Positions 29,367 through 37,587 are shown, numbered from the stretch's first letter. The stretch: 64,000 nt of DNA from Aureimonas pseudogalii (GCF_014196835.1 NZ_JACIEK010000002.1:124001-188000), one strand, 5' to 3'. Notes: generated by a model from the sequence alone, not told the origin. Translations and numbers: made by a program.

Positions 29367-30113
29367 GTGCCGAACGCTTTCATTCGCAGACTTGAAAGCT
29401 TCCAGCCCCTTCAAGCTGACGAACGAGAGTTGTTGGAAGGCGTGTCGCGGCGCGTCAGAGACATCGACGCGAACCAGGATCTCATCAGCGAGGGCGACAG
29501 TCCCGAAGACGTCCACCTGATCCTCGAAGGGTTCGCGGTCCGCTACAAGCTCACCACCCAGGGCCGGCGGCAGATCCTCGCCTACATGATCGCCGGGGAT
29601 TTCTGCGACGTGCACGTCACGCTTCTCAGGCGGATGGATCACGGCATCCGGACCTTGCGCCCGAGCCGGGTGGTGAGAATTTCCCCCGGCACCCTCCTCG
29701 AAATCCTCGAGCGGCAGCCGGCGATCGCCCGCGCGATCTGGCTCTGCGGCCTCGTCGACGAGGCGACCCAGCGCGAATGGCTGGTCAATGTCGGCCAGCG
29801 CAGCGCGCCGCAGCGGATCGCCCATCTCTTCTGCGAGATGCACGTTCGGATGGGCATCGTGGGGTTGACGTCGAACGGCTCGTTCGAACTCCCCCTGACC
29901 CAGGAGGAGCTCGGCGACACGATGGGCCTCTCGAACGTCCATGTGAACAGAAGCCTGAAGGAACTGCGCGAGTCCGAACTCGTCACCCTTCGCAACGGGC
30001 AGATCGTCATCTCCGACGTCGATCGCCTGAAGGCCTTCTCCGGCTTCGATCCGAGCTACCTGCATCTCGAGCGCACCGCGCCGTTCGCTCCCGCCGACAC
30101 GGACATCGCTTGA
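29367..30113 (+). CDS. Crp/Fnr family transcriptional regulator
   Basis: A 248-residue regulator with an N-terminal cyclic-nucleotide-binding-like barrel (residues about 15-125: LISEGDSPEDVHLILEGFAV, AYMIAGDFCDVHVTL) and a C-terminal winged helix (about 150-225) containing LTQEELGDTMGLSNVHVNRS. The FNR cysteine cluster is absent, so it does not carry an oxygen-sensing Fe-S centre, and the cAMP-contacting residues are not obvious. The ligand is unknown. It starts at GTG 29367. GC content is a little lower than in neighbouring genes. Targets are not known; the iron-uptake genes lie on both sides. Confidence 0.9.
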   Translation: MPNAFIRRLESFQPLQADERELLEGVSRRVRDIDANQDLISEGDSPEDVHLILEGFAVRYKLTTQGRRQILAYMIAGDFCDVHVTLLRRMDHGIRTLRPSRVVRISPGTLLEILERQPAIARAIWLCGLVDEATQREWLVNVGQRSAPQRIAHLFCEMHVRMGIVGLTSNGSFELPLTQEELGDTMGLSNVHVNRSLKELRESELVTLRNGQIVISDVDRLKAFSGFDPSYLHLERTAPFAPADTDIA

Positions 30114-30117
30114 GGCT

Positions 30118-30354
30118 CTAGGCGTTCAGGCCGTGGTGGTCGGTGCGAAAGCTGACGCTGAAGACGATGGTGCCGCTCTCGTCCGCCACGATCATCTGCC
30201 AGGCATCGCCTTTCCAGCCCTGAACGCCGTGGCTGAGCATCTGGCCGGACGCGCGGATGGTTTCCGATCGAACCTCGGCCATGCTGGCGAACTCGACGCC
30301 GACGTCGTCCACCAGCATCTTGCCGTTCAGCGTATGAAAGAAATAGCGAGCCAT
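30118..30354 (-). CDS. DUF6894 family small protein
   Basis: This 78-residue protein begins MARYFFHTLNGKMLVDDVGV and continues with AEVRSETIRASGQMLSHG and the strand WQMIVADESGTIVFSVSF. The pattern fits the small DUF6894 family, common and often multicopy in Hyphomicrobiales and of unknown function. ATG 30354 is used because this Met starts the conserved domain; the longer frame upstream (to 30546) looks unrelated. Its stop lies 4 bases from the Crp/Fnr stop (convergent). Confidence 0.72.
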   Translation of the reverse strand: MARYFFHTLNGKMLVDDVGVEFASMAEVRSETIRASGQMLSHGVQGWKGDAWQMIVADESGTIVFSVSFRTDHHGLNA

Positions 30355-30542
30355 GTCCGTGCCGCTCCCGTGAACCGGCGAAAGCACGAAGCCTCTCTCT
30401 GTCCCAGCTCGCCACGAAAGAGCGCTGATGATCCGTCCATAGACACCCTGGCCGCGCCAATAGCGATCGATATGTTGGCAGCGCGGCGGCGAGCCGTGCC
30501 CCAGGCGCGTCTCGAACGGCTCGGCGATGCCGGACGCGCGGA

Positions 30543-31364
30543 TCATTGTGCCGCCATCTGCCTTCTCGAAGCGGCCGATGCGGCGGCACGCCCCATCGGT
30601 TGCACCACGGGCGAGCCGCGGCTGTCGTGCAGCACCTCGACCTCGACGCCGTAGACGGAGCCGATCAGGTCGGGGGTGACGAGGCTTCGCGGCGGGCCGG
30701 AGGCGCGCAGCGTTCCGTCCGCGACGACCAGGAGATTGTCGGCATAGCGGCAGGCGAGGTTGAGATCGTGCAGCACCACGACCGTCACCCGCTCCGTGGC
30801 GCGCGTCTCGCCGCGCACGACGTCGAGCAGCGCGATCTGATGCTTGAGGTCGAGCGCGCTGACCGGCTCGTCGAGAAGCAGGGCCAGGGGATCGCGCATG
30901 AGAACCTGCGCGAACATCGCCATCTGGCGCTGGCCGCCGCTGAGCGAGCCGATTTCCCGATCGGCGAGATGGGCGATGTCCGCGGCGTCGAGGCGCGCCA
31001 TCGCCGCCTGCAGCGTCTCGTCGTCGACATGGAACTGCAGCCGGCCGAGGCGCCCGAGCACCACCACCTCGAGAACCGTCATCGCGAGGTCGGCGCTGCT
31101 GTCCTGGGGCATGTAGGCCAGCGCGTCGCGCCAGGCCTTGCGAAAGGGAGAGCCGAGGCGCCCGGGGCCCATCCGCCGTCCGGCCATCTCGATGCCGCCG
31201 GCCGAGAGGGGGAGATCGCCGAAGAGCGCGCGCAGCAGCGTCGTCTTGCCCGCGCCGTTCGGGCCGATCACCGCATGGACGAGACCGGGCTCGAGCGTGG
31301 CGTTCACGCCTCGCAGGATCGGCTGCCCGCCCCGCGACACCGCGACGTCGTCCAGCCGGATCAT
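30543..31364 (-). CDS. Iron-siderophore ABC transporter ATP-binding protein (FecE/FepC type)
   Basis: This 273-residue ATPase powers a type II (vitamin B12/siderophore-like) importer at the inner face of the membrane. Walker A is IGPNGAGKTTLLRAL (about residues 33-47), the signature is LSGGQRQMAMFAQVL, Walker B is LALLLDEPVSALD and the H-loop is VVVLHDLNLA. The start overlaps the permease stop (ATGA), so the two are translationally coupled. It is the third gene of the operon substrate-binding protein, permease, ATPase. Confidence 0.93.
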   Translation of the reverse strand: MIRLDDVAVSRGGQPILRGVNATLEPGLVHAVIGPNGAGKTTLLRALFGDLPLSAGGIEMAGRRMGPGRLGSPFRKAWRDALAYMPQDSSADLAMTVLEVVVLGRLGRLQFHVDDETLQAAMARLDAADIAHLADREIGSLSGGQRQMAMFAQVLMRDPLALLLDEPVSALDLKHQIALLDVVRGETRATERVTVVVLHDLNLACRYADNLLVVADGTLRASGPPRSLVTPDLIGSVYGVEVEVLHDSRGSPVVQPMGRAAASAASRRQMAAQ

Positions 31365-32413
31365 CGTCCGACCCTGCGCGGTGCGAAGATCAGCCAGAGG
31401 AGAAAGGGCACGCCGACGATCGCCGTGACGATGCCGACGGGGAACAGGGCACCGGGCACGAGCGACTTCGACAGCACCGAGGCGACCGACAGGAGCAGCG
31501 CACCGCAGAGCATGGACAAGGGCAGGAGGAAACGCTGGTCCTCGCCCACGCTCATCCGCGCGATGTGCGGCGCCACGAGGCCGACGAAGCCGATCACCCC
31601 GACGAAGCTCGTGGCCGTCGCCGTCATGACCGCGACGATCACCAGCACCTTCATGCGCAGGCGCCGCACGTCGACGCCGAGGCTCGTCGCCCGCGTCTCG
31701 CCCATGCGCAGCGCCGCGAGCTTCCAGGAGTCGCGCAGGAGCAGCAGGCCGCAGACGGCGGTGACGCCCGTGGTCAGCCAGAAGGTCGGCCACGTCGCCT
31801 TGGTCAGGCTGCCGAAGAGCCAGAACAGGATCTGCTGCGAGAGCTCGGGCGAGGACAGGAACTGGACGAGCGACAGCAGCGACTGGAACAGGAAGAGCAG
31901 CGCGATGCCGCCGAGAATGATCGTGTCGCCGCGGATCCGCCGCATGGAGGCGAGCGCGAAGAGGAAGAGGGCCGCGAGCATGGCGAAGACGAAGGCGCCG
32001 ATCGGCACGGCGATCATCGCGTCGAGCCCGAAGCCGCCGAACGCCAAGACCAGCGCGGCGCCGAAGCCGGCGGCCGCGGCCATGCCGAGCGTGTAGGGAC
32101 TGGCCATCGGGTTGTCGAGAATGGTCTGCATCTGCGCGCCGCCGGCGCCGAGCGCCGCGCCCACGCTGATCGCCATCAGAGCCATCGGCAGGCGCAGATC
32201 CCAGACGATCGTGTCGGTCATCGCGGCGCGCTCGCCGAGGCGCGTCAGCGAGCGCAGCACCTCGCCCGGCGACAGGAGCGAGGGGCCGGTCGCCACGTCC
32301 AGAACGAAGCTGGCGCCGGTGATCAGCGCGAAGATCGCCACGGCGCGCCACCGCCGCCGCTCCCGGCGGCGGTGGCTGGCGATCGCATCGGCATGGGGCG
32401 TGGCGGATGTCAT
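31361..32413 (-). CDS. Iron-siderophore ABC transporter permease (FecCD family)
   Basis: This 350-residue permease has about nine to ten hydrophobic helices in the FecCD/BtuC pattern. Family motifs are present: RLPMALMAISVGAALGAGGA, MQTILDNPMASPYTLGMAAA, and GVIGFVGLVAPHIARM, the loop that couples to the ATPase. Only one permease gene is present, so it should act as a homodimer. The start ATG 32413 is 47 bases after the substrate-binding gene ends. Confidence 0.93.
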   Translation of the reverse strand: MTSATPHADAIASHRRRERRRWRAVAIFALITGASFVLDVATGPSLLSPGEVLRSLTRLGERAAMTDTIVWDLRLPMALMAISVGAALGAGGAQMQTILDNPMASPYTLGMAAAAGFGAALVLAFGGFGLDAMIAVPIGAFVFAMLAALFLFALASMRRIRGDTIILGGIALLFLFQSLLSLVQFLSSPELSQQILFWLFGSLTKATWPTFWLTTGVTAVCGLLLLRDSWKLAALRMGETRATSLGVDVRRLRMKVLVIVAVMTATATSFVGVIGFVGLVAPHIARMSVGEDQRFLLPLSMLCGALLLSVASVLSKSLVPGALFPVGIVTAIVGVPFLLWLIFAPRRVGR

Positions 32414-32460
32414 GGCATGTCCATCGGGCCGAGGGCGGGACGCCGCGTTCGTGGCCCGCC

Positions 32461-33585
32461 TTACTTCTGCACGCCGATGGCGAACGTGCCCTGCGGCGTC
32501 ACCGGCAGGTATTTCGCGTAGTAGCCGAGATAGTTCGCCACCGGATCGACGTCGGCGAAGGCGGCGGGATAGAGTTGCTTGGCGATGAACTGGACCATGG
32601 CGAAGTCGGACAGGGTGCGGGACGCGCCCTGATAGACGCCGAAGAGCCGGCCGTCGCGGATGGCGGGAAGCCCGGACCAGCCGGGGCGTCCCTCGAAGGC
32701 CTTCAGCGTCTCGTGCGCCTGATCCGACCCGACGCCCTGGCCCATCGCGAGGGCCGTGGGGTTGGCGTTGTTCTCGCGGCCCGAGATGAAGATCGCGTCG
32801 GGCTGGGCGGCGAGAACCTGCTCGGGATTGATGACGCCCCACCATTCCACGAAGGGAGCGGCGACGTTGTCGCCGCCGGCCGCGGTCGCCATCGCGCCCC
32901 ACATGTTCTTGCCGTAGGTGAAGGAGGGCTCCGAGGGCCCCTTGTTGCCGAACTCCATGTAGACTTTGGGCTTGGGCTGGCCGCTCGCCGCGATCCGGTC
33001 GGCGACGTCCTTCAGCGCACCTTCGTAGAAACCGGCGATCTCGTCCGCCCGCGCTTCCTCGCCCGTGACCGCGCCGAGAACATGCGTCGAGGCGACGTGG
33101 CGCTCCACGGTCTGCGCGTTGTAGTCGACGACGGCGACGGGGATGCCGGCGGTCTCGATGCGCTGCGCGTCGAGGCCGAGCGCCTTGTACTGCCAGTCGG
33201 CGAGGACCACGAGATCGGGCTGCAGCGCCAGCACCTTCTCGACCGAGAAGGTCTGCGCGTCGATCTCGCCGACGTCCGGGATCTCGGCCAGCGAGGGCCG
33301 GTGCGCCAGATGCATGGCCCAGTTGGCGGGAACCTTGCCGACCCAGGCCTCGCGCGAGAGGCCCACCACGTGATCGAAGGCCTTTTCGCCGCCGATCGCC
33401 ATGTAGTCCTCGAAGTAGAAGCCGAGGACGACGCGCTTGGCGGGCAGGTCGGCGGTGACCTCGCGGCCGATGACGTCGGTGAAGGTGCGGGGTTCGGCGT
33501 GCCCGAGGCTCGGCGCGGCGAGACCGAGGCCGAGGGCGGACATGGCGAGGGTCGCGGTCGCGAGGCGCCGCAAGGACTGGATCAC
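32461..33585 (-). CDS. Iron-siderophore ABC transporter substrate-binding protein
   Basis: This 374-residue periplasmic binding protein belongs to the type III (FecB/BtuF-like) group. A signal peptide covers about residues 1-30 (cut near LGHAEP). The mature part opens with TFTDVIGREVTADLPAKRVV, a standard start for this family, then has two lobes joined by a long helix near the middle, with VLALQPDLVVLADWQ in the first lobe. GTG 33585 was preferred to GTG 33609 because GGAG lies 9 bases before it and the signal peptide starts cleanly. It heads the operon that delivers the iron chelate to the permease. Upstream is a half-match to an iron-control motif. Confidence 0.9.
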   Translation of the reverse strand: MIQSLRRLATATLAMSALGLGLAAPSLGHAEPRTFTDVIGREVTADLPAKRVVLGFYFEDYMAIGGEKAFDHVVGLSREAWVGKVPANWAMHLAHRPSLAEIPDVGEIDAQTFSVEKVLALQPDLVVLADWQYKALGLDAQRIETAGIPVAVVDYNAQTVERHVASTHVLGAVTGEEARADEIAGFYEGALKDVADRIAASGQPKPKVYMEFGNKGPSEPSFTYGKNMWGAMATAAGGDNVAAPFVEWWGVINPEQVLAAQPDAIFISGRENNANPTALAMGQGVGSDQAHETLKAFEGRPGWSGLPAIRDGRLFGVYQGASRTLSDFAMVQFIAKQLYPAAFADVDPVANYLGYYAKYLPVTPQGTFAIGVQK

Positions 33586-34170
33586 GTTGGTCTCCGGAAA
33601 GGTCGGCACGGGCCTGTCGTCTACCGCACGGTAAAACTGGATTCAACCAGTATACTTTAGAACGGCACCAATCTGGTCGCCGCGAAATTCGATCGCGAGG
33701 TTGCCGTCCACTTCGCATGCGGGTGCGATCGACTGTCGAAAACTTCGGAACGTTCCCCAGCGATCGAAGGGCGGCCCGCCGGGGACGCGGCATCGGAGCC
33801 TGCCGCCGGGTCGCGCGGCGAACCGCCCCCGGATCGGTCTCGGCGTTGCCGGGGGACGGGTGTACCGAACCGCCCATCGAACCGCCCTTGCCGGAGACCC
33901 CTGCGATGCCGATCCGCCCCGTCGATCGTTGCGCCGGCCGGCTCCTGGCAAGGGAGGCAGGGGGGCGGGGGGCAAGGGCCAAGCGAGGGGCGCCCGCCCG
34001 GCCCCGACGCAGGGCCGGGAGGCGGACTCCGTTGCGTCGGCAGGCCCGGGAGGGCGGGATCACGCGTTCCGATCCTCCGGGTTCGGTAAGCACTGCTTTC
34101 AATAAGTCATACAAACAATATTAATTGTCGAGCGATTAGATGGTGTCAGAAATCACCTCCCGGACACCAC
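33586..34170. other. Intergenic region between the iron operon and the Tad-like genes
   Basis: These 585 bases hold the promoters of two divergent groups and no gene that I can support. At about 33653-33660 the word CTTTAGAA resembles half of the Irr/ICE iron-control box known from rhizobia (TTTAGAA facing TTCTAAA); the second half is not seen. At 34100-34140 the sequence becomes AT-rich (CATACAAACAATATTAATTG), probably the promoter of the pilus-like genes. Frames such as 33643-33975 on the minus strand are Arg/Pro-rich and rejected. Confidence 0.4.
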
Positions 34171-35508
34171 ATGGACCGCCTTGCAAAGACAGACATCGGC
34201 CGCCTGGCGCGATGTCGCCGTGGAAACGTCTCGATCATCGTGGCGCTGACGATCATGCCGCTGACGATCATGGCGGGATCGGCCGTCGATCTCGTTCGCT
34301 TCGAGCGGGCGAGGATATCCCTGCAGACGGCGCTCGATCGCGGAACGGTCGCCGCCGCGTCCCTGACGCAGATGAGCGAGCCCAGACCCGTCGTCGAGAG
34401 CTTTCTCGGAGCCGTCTACACCGAAGACCAGAAGCTACGTCTCGATGTGACGTCGAACGTGACGTTGAATTCGAGAAAGGTGACGGCGAGCGCCACGGTG
34501 ACCTTGCCGACGTTCTTTCTGCATCTGGCCAACGTCGCTCAACTGACCGTCCACGCCAGATCCGTTGCCGAGGAAGCGCGCAAGAACGTCGAGCTGTCCA
34601 TGGTCCTAGACATTTCGGGTTCGATGGTGAGCAACGGAGGACTGGCGCAGCTGAAGCCGGCGGCCAAGAGCTTTCTCGATATCGTTCTGAAGCCCGAATT
34701 GGCCGCGCAGACCTCCGTGAGCATCGTGCCGTTCTCGGGAGAGGTGAATGTCGGCCAGCGGGTCTTCGACCATCTGGCGGGCAGCGGCAACCCGCGCCAG
34801 CATCTCCATTCGTCCTGCTTCGAAATGGGCGCGGGCGATTTCAACGAGAACCCTCCCGATTTCACCAGAGCGGCCCAGGTTCCGCATTTCAACCGCGACT
34901 TCACCTACAAGGGCACCCGGATGCCGTGGTGTCCGCAGGAAGAAACGTCGATCGCCTATTTGCAGAACGACAAGAACGGCCTGAAGCGCAAGATCGACGA
35001 ACTGGTCCCGTATGACGGAACGGGAACGATGTACGCGATGAAATGGGGGGAGATGCTGCTGAACCCGAAGTCGAACGGTCTGGTGAACGCCATCATCTCC
35101 AAGAAGCTTGCGCCCATCCAGGCCGATTTCGCGGACCGACCCTTTCCGTTCGACGACGAGCGAACCCTGAAATTCATTCTGCTGATGACCGATGGCGACA
35201 TCGTGGATCAACCACGACCGACGAAGCCCAATCCGATCGCCAACATGCTGGGGATCCGAGGCCAAGAATTCGAGACCATCTACTCCAGCAAGACCGCCTA
35301 TTCCCTGTTCGACAAGGTCTGCGACTACGCCAAGGCCAAGAAGATCAAGATCTTCACCATCGCCTTCAAGGTGAACGAGACGATCGCGAAAAATATTGCG
35401 AAATGTGCGAGCAACAGCTCGTATGCCTACCGGATCGACGGGCTCGACATGAACGCCGCGTTTCAGAACATCGCGACGACGATGCAGAAGCTGCGGATCG
35501 TCGAATGA
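34171..35508 (+). CDS. TadG-like pilus assembly protein with VWA domain
   Basis: This 445-residue protein has a short basic leader and one hydrophobic segment (VSIIVALTIMPLTIMAGSAV, about residues 21-40) of the TadE/TadG type, so most of it lies outside the cytoplasmic membrane. A von Willebrand A domain follows, with the metal site DISGSM at residues 147-152 and FILLMTDGDIVD further on. In Flp/Tad systems TadG is a pseudopilin-like adhesin or assembly factor. It is the first of three overlapping genes. GC content is clearly lower than in the surroundings, and codon use is less biased. Confidence 0.85.
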   Translation: MDRLAKTDIGRLARCRRGNVSIIVALTIMPLTIMAGSAVDLVRFERARISLQTALDRGTVAAASLTQMSEPRPVVESFLGAVYTEDQKLRLDVTSNVTLNSRKVTASATVTLPTFFLHLANVAQLTVHARSVAEEARKNVELSMVLDISGSMVSNGGLAQLKPAAKSFLDIVLKPELAAQTSVSIVPFSGEVNVGQRVFDHLAGSGNPRQHLHSSCFEMGAGDFNENPPDFTRAAQVPHFNRDFTYKGTRMPWCPQEETSIAYLQNDKNGLKRKIDELVPYDGTGTMYAMKWGEMLLNPKSNGLVNAIISKKLAPIQADFADRPFPFDDERTLKFILLMTDGDIVDQPRPTKPNPIANMLGIRGQEFETIYSSKTAYSLFDKVCDYAKAKKIKIFTIAFKVNETIAKNIAKCASNSSYAYRIDGLDMNAAFQNIATTMQKLRIVE

Positions 35509-36035
35509 TGGGCCGCACGTCCTGCCGCAGGTTCGCACGGGAGACGTCCGGCGCCTCGGCGCTCGAGTTTGCCATCATTGCCCCTCTCTTCTTCGCCATT
35601 CTGTTTTCGGTGGCGGAAGCCGGCTGGATGATGACGCGCGCCATTCTCCTCGATCGCGCCCTCGACCTCGCGGTTCGCGAGCTTCGCGTCGACAGCTCCG
35701 ACAGCCTCACGGCCGACGCCGTTCGACGGCTGATCTGCGACGAGGCGATGGTCATTCCGAACTGCGCCCGGTCGATCGCGGTGGAACTGTCGCGGATCCA
35801 GTCCGATGCGGACTTCCCATCGGCGTCGCCGACCTGCGTCGACCGGAACGCGGGTTCCGCGCCTTCGCCGCAATTCTACGGCAGCGCACGGGCGACGATC
35901 ATGCTGATCCGCGTCTGCGCGACGGCCACGCCCCTGACCCCGCTGCTCGGGATGGGGCTGAACATGCACAAGGACGGGAACGACGACTACAACCTCGTCT
36001 CGAGCTCGGCCTTCATGACGGAGCCGGGAACGTGA
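35505..36035 (+). CDS. TadE-like pseudopilin (first copy)
   Basis: A 176-residue protein with a type IV pilin-like N-terminus: GASALEFAIIAPLFFAILF at about residues 15-33, in which the Glu after the small residues is the TadE hallmark. A periplasmic domain with two Cys pairs follows. Its ATG overlaps the stop of the VWA gene (AATGATGG; either of two adjacent ATG codons could be used), and its own stop overlaps the next start. TadE proteins are minor pseudopilins cleaved by TadV. No tadV, tadA or flp gene is in the window, so the partners must be elsewhere. Confidence 0.83.
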   Translation: MMGRTSCRRFARETSGASALEFAIIAPLFFAILFSVAEAGWMMTRAILLDRALDLAVRELRVDSSDSLTADAVRRLICDEAMVIPNCARSIAVELSRIQSDADFPSASPTCVDRNAGSAPSPQFYGSARATIMLIRVCATATPLTPLLGMGLNMHKDGNDDYNLVSSSAFMTEPGT

Positions 36036-36577
36036 AGCGCCATGGACGCCGAAGCGCACGGCGCCGTTTCACCGATGCGAGCGGCATCGCCTCCATCGAG
36101 TTCGCGTTGCTGGCGCCGTTGCTGATCGTGTTGCTGCTCGCCTCCGTCACGCTGTTCGATCTCTATCGAAGTGCCAAGACCGCCGAGGCGGCCAGCTTCA
36201 ACGTCTCGGACATCCTGTCGCGCCAGTTGGAGGTGAACAACGGCTTCCTCGCCATGACCTACAAGATCTTCCTGCGATCGACCGGGCGCTCCGAGGCGTC
36301 GGTGCGCTACCGGGTCACCAGCATCAAGACGGTCGAAGGCGCGGCGGTGATCGACTGGTCCTATGCGGTCTCTCCGAGCGTGAAGATGACGGCGGCCGAT
36401 CTCAAGACGCTCAAGCTGCCGCTCTTGTCCAAGAACGACTCGGTCGTTCTCGTGGAGACATGGTCGAAGCAGAGCCCGCTGTCCGAGATCCTCGGCCGGG
36501 TCTTTTCGGACCTCTACCTCCCCGTCTTCGCGCGCCCGCGGTACACCTCGTCGATAACGATGAAGACGGGATCGTAG
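36032..36577 (+). CDS. TadE-like pseudopilin (second copy)
   Basis: A 181-residue protein with the same pseudopilin start, SGIASIEFALLAPLLIVLLL at about residues 17-36, and a beta-rich extracytoplasmic domain. It starts at GTG 36032, which overlaps the previous stop (GTGA), so the three genes are translationally coupled. The pair of TadE-like proteins plus a VWA TadG is the usual minor-pilin set of alphaproteobacterial Tad loci. Confidence 0.83.
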   Translation: MKRHGRRSARRRFTDASGIASIEFALLAPLLIVLLLASVTLFDLYRSAKTAEAASFNVSDILSRQLEVNNGFLAMTYKIFLRSTGRSEASVRYRVTSIKTVEGAAVIDWSYAVSPSVKMTAADLKTLKLPLLSKNDSVVLVETWSKQSPLSEILGRVFSDLYLPVFARPRYTSSITMKTGS

Positions 36578-36593
36578 GATTCGCCGGCATCGA

Positions 36594-36995
36594 TCAGGCG
36601 GACGCGTCGGATCGACGTTGGCTCTCGCGCAGGCCGCGCAGCGGCGCGGCGACCAGGGCGTGATCCTGCGTGTCGGAAAGCCTGCCGATGGTTGCGACCC
36701 CGACCATGCCGCTCCGGCGCAGCACGATGGGCACCGCGCCGCCGCTCGCCGCGAAGTCGCCGCCGGACGCTGGTCGCGCGGCGAACTCCACACCCTTCGC
36801 CTCGCACAGGCGGCACGGAGAGCGAACGATGGTGGAAGCGCGGCGCGACCGCACGCTCGCGCCGAAGCGGATCGACATGGTCGGGCGTCGATCCCGGCAG
36901 CCGCGACAGGAAGACCGGCGCGGTTCCGTGAGAGATGTCGATGCCGACCGGCTGGCCGTCCTGCCACGGGCAAGCCGAAAAACCGCATTCTTCAC
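36594..36995 (-). pseudogene. Frameshifted remnant of a UPF0303 / HbpS-GlcG-like heme-degrading domain protein
   Basis: Two minus-strand frames together spell a broken UPF0303-type protein. From about 36957 down to 36816 one frame reads GQPVGIDISHGTAPVFLSRL, PGSTPDHVDPLRRERAVAP and RFHHRSLSV, which matches the family pattern PVAIDI, LPGTTPDN, RRKR, RF-x-SSY. From about 36815 the next frame takes over with CEAKGVEFAARP, FAASGGAVPIVLRRSGMVG and ATIGRLSDTQDHALV, matching the family's AAHGG-FPI and GLPQ-DHALV blocks. The switch near 36815-36830 needs a single-base shift. The N-terminal 30-40 residues of the family are not recognisable. It is either a decayed gene or a sequencing error; the missing N-terminus and altered conserved residues favour decay. 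Confidence 0.65.
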
Positions 36996-37180
36996 CCATC
37001 GGAGTCAGAACCGAACGGCCCGACAAACGCTCAAGGTACGAGTGGGATGCGCTCGACGAACCGAACGTGTTGAGCGACGTTGCGGTGCAACGCAAACCTG
37101 CGCCTGCACAGCGATCCACCACAACTCCGCGGCACGCCTTCCGGCTCTAGACTGGCTGCGATCGCTGAACTATCAGGCTT

Positions 37181-37196
37181 CCCTGACGTATCAGGG
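37181..37196 (-). terminator. Hairpin just 3' of tRNA-Leu
   Basis: CCCTGA (37181-37186) pairs with TCAGGG (37191-37196) around a 4-base loop, and the stem can be extended with one bulge. It lies 5 bases beyond the CCA end of tRNA-Leu on the minus strand. There is no good T-run, so it could be a terminator or a processing stem. Confidence 0.4.
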
Positions 37197-37200
37197 GAAT

Positions 37201-37285
37201 TGGTGCCCAGGAAAGGACTCGAACCTTCACGTCTTGCGACACACGGACCTGAACCGTGCGCGTCTACCAATTCCGCCACCTGGGC
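37201..37285 (-). tRNA. tRNA-Leu (anticodon CAG)
   Basis: Read on the minus strand, this 85-nt sequence is a class II tRNA. The acceptor arm GCCCAGG pairs with CCTGGGC, followed by A and the encoded CCA. The D-arm is GGCGGAATTGGTAGACGC, the anticodon stem CACGG/CCGTG carries loop TTCAGGT (anticodon CAG), and a long variable arm and T-arm GGTTCGAGTCC follow. It reads CUG leucine codons. Confidence 0.97.
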
Positions 37286-37327
37286 ACTGCGGGGGTGAAT
37301 AGGGATCCCGCGGGCGGCTGTCAATCG

Positions 37328-37408
37328 TGTTTGCGGGCGAAGGTCGCCCACGGGCCATGTTTGCGGGCCAAGGCTGTTTGCGGGTCAGGGCTGCTCGCGG
37401 GCGATGGT
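37328..37408 (+). repeat. Imperfect 17-bp tandem repeats (TGTTTGCGGGC-type)
   Basis: The word TGTTTGCGGGC or a near copy begins at 37328, 37358, 37375 and 37392, each followed by GAAGG, CAAGG, CAGGG or GATGG. The last three are spaced exactly 17 bases apart. The array sits in the 302-bp gap between tRNA-Leu and the NDUFA9-like gene (37286-37587), where both promoters must lie. No gene is supported in the gap. The function is unknown. Confidence 0.7.
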
Positions 37409-37587
37409 TCGTCGGGCGGGGCTGCGGGCGGCGTCCCGCGGCTTGCGGGCGGGGCGACGATCGGGCTCGGCCGCGTGGGGCGGTGGCGGCTTTTCCCGGG
37501 GGGCGATTGCCGCTAAAGCCTGACGCCACAGATGAGGCTCGGCGTCCCCCGCGCGGAGCGGACCGTCCCTCTAGGCGAGGCATTCCC

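Noticed and set aside
30543-32351. A 602-residue fusion reading of the iron ATPase with upstream sequence
   Set aside because: The first 329 residues are an out-of-frame reading of the permease; the ATPase starts at ATG 31364.
33643-33975. A 110-codon minus-strand frame upstream of the iron operon
   Set aside because: Arg/Pro-rich, no ribosome-binding site and no resemblance to a known protein.
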